This document shows, one piece after another, positions 48,071-54,786 of a stretch of 54,786 nucleotides of DNA (its first letter is position 1; each line of letters starts with the position of its first letter). Source of the stretch: Cyanobacteria bacterium MAG CAR3_bin_5 (GTDB lineage Bacteria; Cyanobacteriota; Cyanobacteriia; PCC-6307; Cyanobiaceae); contig JAPOTR010000037.1 in assembly GCA_026709085.1 (NCBI GenBank), positions 1-54,786 on the forward strand, in the 5' to 3' direction. The notes under the pieces are model-generated. The model did not search any database. It was not told the DNA's origin and was given only the letters and a program-made list of their open reading frames with translations. Both the position numbers and the translations under genes were made by a program.

Positions 48071-50212
48071 TTAACCATAGGCCAAAGCACCGTCTTTTTC
48101 TTCTCTTTCCGCCTCACCCGCCAACCCCGAGTGGCGCAGCAGAGCTTCCGTCGATGGTTCCCGTCTGCGGAAGGCGCGGAACACTGCCCCGGCGTGCTGG
48201 CTGCCCCCCAGGCTCAGCACCGTATCCCGGTAACGCCTGCCCAGGGCGCGGATGGCCGCTTCGTTCTCCAAACCCACCTCCTCAAAGGCGGCAAAGGCAT
48301 CCGCACTCAGCACCTCGGACCATTTATAGGAGTAATACCCGGCAGCGTATCCCCCCGCAAAAAGATGTTCAAAGCTGCAGATGGCGGCATCTTCGGTAAT
48401 GGGGGGCAGGGCGGCCAGGGCGGTGGCGATGCGGCGCCATGTTGCTTCCGGTGATTCCTCACCGTCCGGCTGCCAGTGGGCATGGAGCGTTATATCACCC
48501 TGGGCAAAGCTCAATTGCCGCAACATGGCCGTGCCCGCCATGAAGGTGCGGGCGGCGCTGATTTTTTGAAACTCGGCTTCCGGCAGGGGGGCTCCGGTTT
48601 GCCAGTGGCGGGCCATGGCCATGATGGTGGGCCGGTCGTAGCACCAGTTCTCCATGAACTGGCTGGCCAGCTCGATGGCGTCATCCTCCACCAGATTGAG
48701 GCCGGCCGCCTGGGGCCGGTCAATGGTGGTGAGCATATGCTGCAGGCCATGGCCGAATTCATGGAACAGAGTGCGCACGTCCATGAAGGTCATCAGGCTG
48801 GGGGCGCCGTTGACCGGCGGCGTTTGATTGCAGATCAGATACGCCACGGGGCAAACCATCCCGCCCCGTTCGTTCCGTTGCCGCACCAGGCATTCATCCA
48901 TCCAGGCTCCACCGCGTTTCTGCCCGGGTCGTGCATAGGGATCCAGATAGAAGGCGGCGATGGGGACGTTCTGCTCCGGATCCACAACCCGGAAGAAACG
49001 CACGTCCCTGTGCCATGTGGGAGCCTCCCCGTCAGCCGCCAGGATGCGAATGGCAAACAGCCGTTCACAGAGGCCGAACAGGCCCGCCAGCACTTGCTCA
49101 AGGGGGAACCAGGGGCGCAGGGCTTCGCTGTCCAGATCAAAGCGGCGGCGGCGCAACCGTTCACTCCAGTAGGGCACGTCCCACGGCTTCAGAGCATCCC
49201 CTTCAGGAGCGCCCATCTCCCTGGCCAACCGGCGCAACTGCTCCAGCTCCATGGCCGCTGCCGGCTGGCTGGGGCGGCGCAAGTCCTCCACCAACCGCTC
49301 AATCTCTTCCACGGATCCGGCCATCTTGCTCACCAGGGACACCTGGGCCCAGGTGGCGTAGCCCAGCCGTCGGGCCTGCTGGCGGCGCAGGGTGAGGATC
49401 TCGCGGAGGAGGGGATGATTGTCCGTGTCCCCGGTTGATGCCCGGCCCACGTAGGCGCGGTAGGCCTGCTCCCGCAGGTGCGGGTGGCGGCAATAGCGCA
49501 GAAAGGGGCCGTAACGGGGCAGGTCCAACCCCAACTGCCATGGCCCGGCCGCGGCGGTGGCCTCGCCATGGCCCGCCTCCCGGGCGGCAGCGGCCATGAG
49601 TTCCCGCAGGCTGCCGGGGAGGCCGTCCACCTGCTGCGGCTCCTTGAGCAGAAGGCTCCAGGCCCCGGTGGCATCCAGGACGTGGTTGCTGTAGCAGGTG
49701 GACAACTCCGCCAGGCGGGTGCTGGCGGCATTGAATGCCTGGCGCTGCTCCGGTTCCAGCCCCACCCCCTGCAACTCCATGGCCCGTAGCTCCGCCGTCA
49801 GGATGCGTTGCTGCGCTCCGTCCAACGGCAGATCTCCATCCCGATGCCGCTGTTGCAACTGCTGCAGGGCCTTGTAGAGGGTCCGGCTTTGGCCCAGACG
49901 GTGGTAAAACCGCACCACGGCAGGTTGCTGTTGGCTGTATACGTGGCGCAGGGCGGCGCTGTTGCAAACCCCCATCAGGTGGTTCACCACACCCCAGCCC
50001 CAGCGCAGCCGCTCCTCGACGTGGCGCAAGGGGTCCATCACCTGCCCCCAGGTGGGAGCCTCCAGGGTGGCGAGGCCGGCCTCATGGCGGGTCAGCGCAG
50101 CCTCCAACTGCCCCAGGAGTTCCGGCATTCCCGTCCCGATGACCTCGGGGGTGAATTGCCCATAGGGGGGAAGGCCCTGGCCAAGGAGCAGGGGGTTGGT
50201 GGCGCTGGTCAT
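48071..50212 (-). CDS. M3-family oligopeptidase
   Basis: This 713-residue zinc oligopeptidase is related to PrlC/oligopeptidase A. The HExxH zinc site is TLFHEFGHGLQHML (H484, E485, H488), with the third ligand region VEDDAIELASQFMENWCYD downstream. Other family blocks are CRHPHLREQAYRAYVGRAST-like, RRQQARRLGYATWAQVSL and YFDPYARPGQKRGGAWM-like DPYARPGQKRGGAWMDECLV. It degrades peptides in the cytoplasm, including cleaved signal peptides in related enzymes. An 18-bp inverted repeat lies 28 bp upstream of its ATG. Confidence 0.93.
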   Translation of the reverse strand: MTSATNPLLLGQGLPPYGQFTPEVIGTGMPELLGQLEAALTRHEAGLATLEAPTWGQVMDPLRHVEERLRWGWGVVNHLMGVCNSAALRHVYSQQQPAVVRFYHRLGQSRTLYKALQQLQQRHRDGDLPLDGAQQRILTAELRAMELQGVGLEPEQRQAFNAASTRLAELSTCYSNHVLDATGAWSLLLKEPQQVDGLPGSLRELMAAAAREAGHGEATAAAGPWQLGLDLPRYGPFLRYCRHPHLREQAYRAYVGRASTGDTDNHPLLREILTLRRQQARRLGYATWAQVSLVSKMAGSVEEIERLVEDLRRPSQPAAAMELEQLRRLAREMGAPEGDALKPWDVPYWSERLRRRRFDLDSEALRPWFPLEQVLAGLFGLCERLFAIRILAADGEAPTWHRDVRFFRVVDPEQNVPIAAFYLDPYARPGQKRGGAWMDECLVRQRNERGGMVCPVAYLICNQTPPVNGAPSLMTFMDVRTLFHEFGHGLQHMLTTIDRPQAAGLNLVEDDAIELASQFMENWCYDRPTIMAMARHWQTGAPLPEAEFQKISAARTFMAGTAMLRQLSFAQGDITLHAHWQPDGEESPEATWRRIATALAALPPITEDAAICSFEHLFAGGYAAGYYSYKWSEVLSADAFAAFEEVGLENEAAIRALGRRYRDTVLSLGGSQHAGAVFRAFRRREPSTEALLRHSGLAGEAEREEKDGALAYG

Positions 50213-50240
50213 GGGGTGCCGGATGTGCAGTGCCTGCCGG

Positions 50241-50324
50241 ACCAGTGTAGCGTCCTGGAGATGGATTTACAAAGACGTTAGATGATTGTCGCCAGGAAAG
50301 CTATTTCCAGGACGCTACACTGGT
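50241..50324. promoter_or_regulatory. 18-bp perfect inverted repeat upstream of the peptidase gene
   Basis: ACCAGTGTAGCGTCCTGG (50241-50258) and its exact reverse complement (50307-50324) enclose 48 bases. Inner bases continue the match imperfectly. The gap 50213-50588 holds nothing else I can name. The arms may be an operator, an attenuator in the peptidase mRNA leader, or the ends of a short MITE-like element. Confidence 0.6.
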
Positions 50325-50588
50325 TCTTTAACCTACAATTCTTCAACCTACAAAGTTGGTGAGCCACAAAACGGTATGATCGAAACACCATAAAGATAAT
50401 TTTATCAAAGCGTCAATCAGGAAAAGCGAGAAAGTCCAAAAGCTCGACCCTAAAGCCAGCTTGACTCTGTCGATTGGCCGACACGGGGGAATATCTTAAC
50501 AATATTTCGGTCGGGTTATCGCCGGGCGGCCCTGGCGAAGGTCCCGGGGCATCGATACGATCCAGGACAGCACGCCTTCCGTCGCCCC

Positions 50589-51089
50589 ATGAAATCTGGG
50601 TTGCGTCTCCATCCGGTAGATCTGGGGGCCGTTGTGGCCATGGCCCTGGCCGCGGCCGGCCTGCTCTGGAGCCCCAAGCTGGCGAGCGGCCTGGCCGCCG
50701 CCGGCGGTCAGCTTGAACCCATTGCGGTGATTGTGGACATCAAACACGTCCCCGTAGCCGATCCGGCCGGCCTCCTGGCCAGCATCAAGGAGGAGGGGGA
50801 AACACGACTTGTGGTGCGCAACCAGCCCTCCGGAACCCTTCAAGTTCTGGATGGGCGACTGCGACAACGCCTCACGGTGCTGGCGGACGGCAGCACCATT
50901 CCGGATCCCAACCAGAAGGAGTTCGCCACCTTCGATGCCCAGTTGTTCCTCCAGGCTCAGGGGCAGGAAACCGGAACCGGGTTTGCCCTGGGGGACACCA
51001 ACCTGAAAATCGGCGTTCCCATTGAAGTTGAGGGCAGGTTGTACCGCCTCAAAGGGGTGGTCAGCGGGTTGGCCAAGGGGAGCGGCTGA
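50589..51089 (+). CDS. DUF4330 family protein
   Basis: The 166-residue protein has an N-terminal membrane anchor (LGAVVAMALAAAGLLW) and a DUF4330-type beta-rich domain (EPIAVIVDIKHVPVADPAGL, then GTLQVLDGRLRQRLTVLADG and GFALGDTNLKIGVPIEVEGR). The family is typical of cyanobacteria and without assigned function. Its TGA overlaps the ATG of dacB by one base (TGATG), so the two are translationally coupled, hinting at a cell-envelope role. Confidence 0.82.
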   Translation: MKSGLRLHPVDLGAVVAMALAAAGLLWSPKLASGLAAAGGQLEPIAVIVDIKHVPVADPAGLLASIKEEGETRLVVRNQPSGTLQVLDGRLRQRLTVLADGSTIPDPNQKEFATFDAQLFLQAQGQETGTGFALGDTNLKIGVPIEVEGRLYRLKGVVSGLAKGSG

Positions 51090-52492
51090 TGGGAAACCGC
51101 CGCAAGGGTGTGGTGCTGCTGGGGTTGCTGCTGCCCCTCCTATCAACCCCTGCAAGTTACGGCCAGGGCCGTCTGCTGGATCTGCTGGATCAGGTGGCCG
51201 ACGGCGAAGCCGCCATAGTGGAATCCCGCGGCGCTACCGAAGGCGTGGCGCAAATCCCTTCTCTGCCGCCATCCTCTCCAGGATCCCGACCCGTTGATAT
51301 TCACCGGGTTGAGCAGCGCCTGGCGCCCCCGCCCCGGCTGCCGCCCCTGACCGCCCTCGTCCGCCTGGAGTCCCGCGTGAGTTGCGCCCCGCTGCAGAGG
51401 GACGTGCTGGCCATCCTGGGCAGCGAGAAGGCCGCCTGGAGTGTGACGGTTGCCGATTCCGGCGGGCGGCTGCTGGCGGACGTGAACGGCCGGGCGCCCC
51501 GTATCCCCGCCTCCAACCAGAAGCTCATCAGCACCGCCCAGGCGGTGGACCGCCTGGGGGTGGACCATCGCCTCAAAACCTCTCTCTGGCGCCTGCCCAA
51601 CGGCACCCTCCGACTGGAAGGGGAGGGGGATCCCGACTTCGGCCCCCAACAGGTGACCCGCATGGCCACTGCCCTTTCCGGACACGGTGTTCATACGGGC
51701 GCCGTCAGCATGGAATTTGAAGAGCTGGGTCCCGGCAACTGGTGGCCTGCCGATTGGCACACGGCGGATCGCAACTGGGATTACGGCGCCCCGGTGACCC
51801 GACTCCCGGTGAGCGCCAACAGCAGCGGCGATTACGCCGTCTACGACCCTCCCAAGCGGCTGGCGGGCATCTGGAGCCGGGTTCTCAACCGGCAGGGAGT
51901 TGGCTTTTCCTGGGCGGAGGTGCCTGCGGATTCCCCCAACCCCCAGGGCAGTCAGTTGATCCACGAGGAGTTGTCCCGGCCGCTGCAATCCCTGGCGACC
52001 CGAGCCAACACGGAGAGCCACAACAACACCGCCGAGGTGCTGCTCAGAGTGGGCAGCGGGTCATGGAACCTGTCTCACGCCAGCGAGATCACTCTGCAAT
52101 GGCTCAAGGACAAGAACCTGCCGGTGGATGGGGTCACCATTGCCGACGGCAGCGGTCTGAGCCGCTCCAACCGCAGCACCAGCCGCCTCTATGTCAGCCT
52201 CCTGCTCACCATGCAACACCACGCCAGCGGGACCAACTGGTACAAGACCATGGCCGTGGCCAACCGTACGGGCACCCTGGAGCGGTTTTCCAGTTCGCCG
52301 GCGCTGACGGGGAAGTTTGTGGGGAAAACGGGCACCATTCGCGGCGTGAAGACCCTCTCCGGCCGGATGGACACTCCCCATGGCCATCGATTTTTCAGTC
52401 TGCTGGCCAACGGTTCGGCGGAGCCCCGCTCCCGCATGGCGCACCTTCTGGAGGCGGTGCTCAAGCACTCTTCCTGTCCCCGCGTGTTCTGA
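51089..52492 (+). CDS. dacB: D-alanyl-D-alanine carboxypeptidase/endopeptidase (PBP4, S13)
   Basis: The 467-residue exported enzyme trims and opens peptidoglycan cross-links. The signal peptide is VVLLGLLLPLLSTPASYGQG. The three penicillin-binding motifs are all present: SNQK (S142-K145), SHN (S310-N312) and KTG (413-415). The protein ends FSLLANGSAEPRSRMAHLLE ... SCPRVF. The 3' end overlaps the convergent Cdv3-like gene by 32 bp. Confidence 0.93.
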   Translation: MGNRRKGVVLLGLLLPLLSTPASYGQGRLLDLLDQVADGEAAIVESRGATEGVAQIPSLPPSSPGSRPVDIHRVEQRLAPPPRLPPLTALVRLESRVSCAPLQRDVLAILGSEKAAWSVTVADSGGRLLADVNGRAPRIPASNQKLISTAQAVDRLGVDHRLKTSLWRLPNGTLRLEGEGDPDFGPQQVTRMATALSGHGVHTGAVSMEFEELGPGNWWPADWHTADRNWDYGAPVTRLPVSANSSGDYAVYDPPKRLAGIWSRVLNRQGVGFSWAEVPADSPNPQGSQLIHEELSRPLQSLATRANTESHNNTAEVLLRVGSGSWNLSHASEITLQWLKDKNLPVDGVTIADGSGLSRSNRSTSRLYVSLLLTMQHHASGTNWYKTMAVANRTGTLERFSSSPALTGKFVGKTGTIRGVKTLSGRMDTPHGHRFFSLLANGSAEPRSRMAHLLEAVLKHSSCPRVF

Positions 52493-53354
52493 TCTGGTTG
52501 GCGGCGCCGGTTCCCTGGGGAACCGCCTGCTGCCGCGGCGGCGCCGTTGGTCGACCCTGGGCATGGTTGCCCTGGAACTCTTGGCGCTGGGCCGCCACCA
52601 CCTGCTGAAGCTCCCGCAGCTTACCGTTGAGATCATCCAGCATTTGGCGGGCATAGCGATCAGCCCCCTGCCGGGCGGCCGCAGCCTGGCGCTTCAACTC
52701 TTCGCAATGGGCATAGGTCTTCTGGCGTAACGCCTGCATCTCCTGCTGAATTTCCTCGGCTTCACGCTGGGCCAGTTCCTTCAATTTGATCTTCTCCTGA
52801 TTGAGGCGCTCCAACTCCTGCAGCGCCTTCAAGCGCTGCTGTTCCAGGCTCTGGTTCTGCTGCTCCTTGCGGGTGACGTACTCCTGCTCCAGTTGACTGC
52901 GGCGGGCCGCGAACTGCTGCTCGGCCTGGGAAAGGTTCTTCTGCAGCGCCTGCTCCTGCCGGGCAACGGCCTGCCGGGCCTTCTCCAGCAGCATGTCCCT
53001 TTGGGCCGCCGCCTCCGCCATCACCTGCTGGGCCCGGCGTTCACCCTCGTGGACGGATTGCCGGATCAACTGCTCCCCCCGTTCTCTGGCCTCCTGAACG
53101 AGGGATGCCCCCTGGCTACGGGCCTGTTTCAGGTAGTCCTGCCGCTGCTCGATCAGGGTTTGGGCTCGCTGGAACGACGGGGGGAAACTCTCGCGAACCC
53201 GACTCAGGGCTTCAACGGTTTCCTCCTCGTCCACCAGCAGCATCCCGGTGAGGGGAAGGCGCAGGCCCTGCAGGATGATTTCCTCCAGTTGATCCAGTTG
53301 ATCCAGAGTGACGCCGGGTTCTTTGCTGGGGGGTGACACGGGAGACGGGTCCAT
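52461..53354 (-). CDS. DivIVA-like coiled-coil protein (Cdv3-like)
   Basis: The 297-residue protein starts with a short domain (LDQLEEIILQGLRLPLTGML followed by LVDEEETVEALSRVRES) resembling the N-terminus of Synechococcus Cdv3, a divisome factor related to DivIVA. About 200 residues of continuous Gln/Glu/Arg-rich coiled coil follow, then a basic disordered tail. A role in placing or organising the division site is inferred from this resemblance. It lies 21 bp after coaD on the same strand. Confidence 0.72.
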   Translation of the reverse strand: MDPSPVSPPSKEPGVTLDQLDQLEEIILQGLRLPLTGMLLVDEEETVEALSRVRESFPPSFQRAQTLIEQRQDYLKQARSQGASLVQEARERGEQLIRQSVHEGERRAQQVMAEAAAQRDMLLEKARQAVARQEQALQKNLSQAEQQFAARRSQLEQEYVTRKEQQNQSLEQQRLKALQELERLNQEKIKLKELAQREAEEIQQEMQALRQKTYAHCEELKRQAAAARQGADRYARQMLDDLNGKLRELQQVVAAQRQEFQGNHAQGRPTAPPRQQAVPQGTGAANQIRTRGDRKSA

Positions 53355-53375
53355 GGCGCAGGGAAAGGGAATCAG

Positions 53376-53855
53376 CTAATCCGAATTAAAGTGCCTGTCC
53401 AGGTCTTCCGCCACTCCTGCAGGGACCATATGAGACACGTCACCGCCAAAGCGGGCCACTTCCTTGACCACGGAACTGCTCAGGAAGCTGTGGCGGGCCG
53501 CCGTGGCCAGAAACAGGGTCTCCACCGTGCTGCACAGGGAGGAGTTGGTGTGGGCCAGTTGCAGTTCGAATTCAAAGTCGCTCAGGGCCCGCAAGCCCCG
53601 CAAAATGACGGCGCAACCTTGCCGACGGGCAAAATTGGCCGTCAAGCCGTCGAAGCTTTCCACGGAGACGTTGGCCAGATCCGCGGTGGCCAACCCCAAC
53701 TGCCGTTTCCGCTGTTGCAGGGAAAACGCCGGGGTCTTGCCGGGATTGCGCAACACGGCCACAATCACCTCGTCAAAGAGGCGGCTGGCCCGCTGCATCA
53801 GATCCAGGTGGCCGAGGGTAACGGGGTCGAAGCTGCCGGGGTAGAGGGCGCGCAC
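53376..53855 (-). CDS. coaD: Phosphopantetheine adenylyltransferase
   Basis: The 159-residue enzyme makes dephospho-CoA from 4'-phosphopantetheine and ATP. The nucleotidyl-transfer motif is [17 protein letters not shown] (T/HxGH type), with [19 protein letters not shown] and the ISSS-like [14 protein letters not shown] 53855 gives the normal length; an ATG at 53909 would add 18 residues unlike the family. It is transcribed ahead of the Cdv3-like gene. Confidence 0.93.
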   Translation of the reverse strand: MRALYPGSFDPVTLGHLDLMQRASRLFDEVIVAVLRNPGKTPAFSLQQRKRQLGLATADLANVSVESFDGLTANFARRQGCAVILRGLRALSDFEFELQLAHTNSSLCSTVETLFLATAARHSFLSSSVVKEVARFGGDVSHMVPAGVAEDLDRHFNSD

Positions 53856-53990
53856 GATTGGCAAGGGTGAGACCCCGGTTGGGGATGGCTGGAATGTTAA
53901 ACTTTTCACGGCGGCCCCCTGGCCCCTCGCACCATCTGCCCCTTCGCCCCATGAAGCCCTTCCTGGAACAAAGATACTATTTACGCCCTC

Positions 53991-54089
53991 TCACTTGGTG
54001 GTTTTGATTTCAGGCCGGATCACCGTCAGGGCGCCGGTCAACAGGGAGATCCCGCCGGTGAGCGCTGCGGGGAACAACCATGAAGGCAT
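53991..54089 (-). CDS. Possible 32-residue single-span peptide
   Basis: The short frame encodes MPSWLFPAALTGGISLLTGA then LTVIRPEIKTTK. It has one hydrophobic helix and a basic tail, the size of many small membrane proteins. No homologue can be named, and no Shine-Dalgarno sequence is clear. It could be a relic of the TM part of the coiled-coil gene just upstream. Confidence 0.25.
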   Translation of the reverse strand: MPSWLFPAALTGGISLLTGALTVIRPEIKTTK

Positions 54090-54123
54090 CAGGGGAAGAC
54101 GGCGGGCTTACCCATGGTAGCCC

Positions 54124-54261
54124 CTACTTTCTGACGGTCATCAGGCTCTCCACCAGGCGATCCATCTTCTCGCCCAGCGCTTTCATGTCGGCCCGCATTT
54201 CCCGCATTTCTTCCCGCTGGCGCGCCTCGTTGGCCTTCAGATCGTCTCTGAGGGCATCCAA
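54124..54261 (-). pseudogene. Coiled-coil fragment related to small TM/coiled-coil proteins
   Basis: The 45-codon tail (LDALRDDLKANEARQREEMR then EMRADMKALGEKMDRLVESL and MTVRK) is a clean amphipathic coiled coil like the tail of the 28.4 kb gene. Upstream in frame the sequence loses protein character, and the membrane segment expected before it is absent. The rest of 53910-54735 contains short hairpins (TCCCCGCAGTGGCGGGGA near 54584; ACCGCTGGCGGT near 54615) and nothing else I recognise. Confidence 0.45.
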
Positions 54262-54735
54262 CTGCTTGACGGCGGGCCTTCCATGGTAAAGGCCCGGAAC
54301 GGCCCGTACCGCGCCGTTACCCCATGCAGCCGGACCCTTGACGTGTTTCCTTCGGCTCCCCTCACCCCGGAGCAAGTTGCAGAGGGGCCGGTGACGAAGT
54401 ATGATTACCTTGCTCCTCTGCTCCGCTCCATGCAGCTTGTCCAGAACAAAGATACTACTGCACCCCCCCCCCCGCAGGGGGAGTTGCCTGTTGTGGCGCT
54501 GCTGCTGAAAGCAGTTGCCGCGTCTGTGTGAACGCTGCTGGAGCAAGGGAATGACTTGGCTGGGAAGATTGAGAAGTGAGCATCCCCGCAGTGGCGGGGA
54601 CGGCGGCAAGGGAACCGCTGGCGGTGCCTTTGGCGTGGGGCGATTGAGATATGCCGGAAGGAAAAGTGACCCTGGCGGCTTGACAAGGGGGAGAAGGCTG
54701 CCACACGGCGCGGCTGCCGTTATTATATTAGAATT

Positions 54736-54786
54736 CAGAAGGTCAGAAGGTCAGAAGGTCAGAAGGTCAGAAGGTCAGAAGGTCAG
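54736..54786. repeat. 8-bp tandem repeat running off the window edge
   Basis: CAGAAGGT is repeated six times exactly and a seventh copy is cut by the window end, so the true copy number is unknown. Confidence 0.95.

Noticed and set aside
54283..54531. 82-codon plus-strand frame with a proline run
   Set aside because: The run comes from a poly-C tract; no domain, no ribosome site and weak protein character.

Overview
The window is GC-rich (roughly 60 % or more by eye) chromosome of a Synechococcus-like picocyanobacterium. Evidence for a cyanobacterium is direct: ChlH, the cytochrome b6f subunit PetM, NdhD1, a Ycf39 NAD-binding protein, a high-light-inducible protein, a PedR-type regulator, a CpcS/CpeS bilin lyase and a CpeY-like HEAT-repeat lyase. 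Ankyrin proteins, decayed large adhesins and scattered IS5-family scars suggest a host-associated lineage such as the sponge symbiont Candidatus Synechococcus spongiarum. That species assignment is inference.

Layout. 1-3.8 kb: IS5 scar, a small conserved protein, an ATP adenylyltransferase and PhzF pair (4-bp overlap), an SDR, a DUF2237 protein and a small acidic protein. 3.8-6.2 kb: a promoter with a possible structured RNA, then a heavily frameshifted adhesin pseudogene (beta-domains plus C-terminal beta-barrel). 6.2-12.9 kb: pedR, metF, an NDP-sugar pyrophosphorylase, scpA, ndhD and ruvB. 12.9-21.8 kb: a second barrel relic, moaB, then about 4.3 kb of foreign-looking DNA (ankyrin lipoprotein, DUF1036 protein, membrane coiled-coil protein) bracketed by two copies of the 3' end of a bilin lyase gene. 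The intact lyase, a pentapeptide-repeat protein and a CpeY-like lyase follow. 21.8-31.9 kb: AT-rich unknowns, peroxiredoxin, KtrB/KtrA, Ycf39 and PetM, broken ankyrin genes, an alpha/beta hydrolase, IlvH, a HARE-HTH/HNH endonuclease on AT-rich DNA and a transposase fragment. 31.9-39.9 kb: the aspS-pyrG-queE operon, a small gene broken by an in-frame TGA, an EamA transporter, a TPM-domain protein and dxr. 39.9-42.5 kb: an AT-rich acidic orphan gene, a decayed IS5 transposase and a third barrel relic. 42.5-54.8 kb: a small protein, Hli, ChlH, a GHG-repeat membrane protein, an M3 peptidase, DUF4330, DacB, a Cdv3/DivIVA-like protein and CoaD. The window ends in an 8-bp tandem repeat.

Functionally there are two layers. 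The core is conserved picocyanobacterial housekeeping: chlorophyll and phycobilisome assembly, photosynthetic NDH-1, nucleotide and isoprenoid synthesis, K+ uptake and cell wall. The accessory layer is exported or surface-type proteins and mobile-element debris, which sits between core operons, is often AT-rich and is often broken. The most unusual objects are the GHG 29-residue repeat protein between the M3 peptidase and chlH, the insertion flanked by lyase-gene duplications, and the orphan HARE-HTH/HNH nuclease. No rRNA, tRNA or CRISPR array was recognised.
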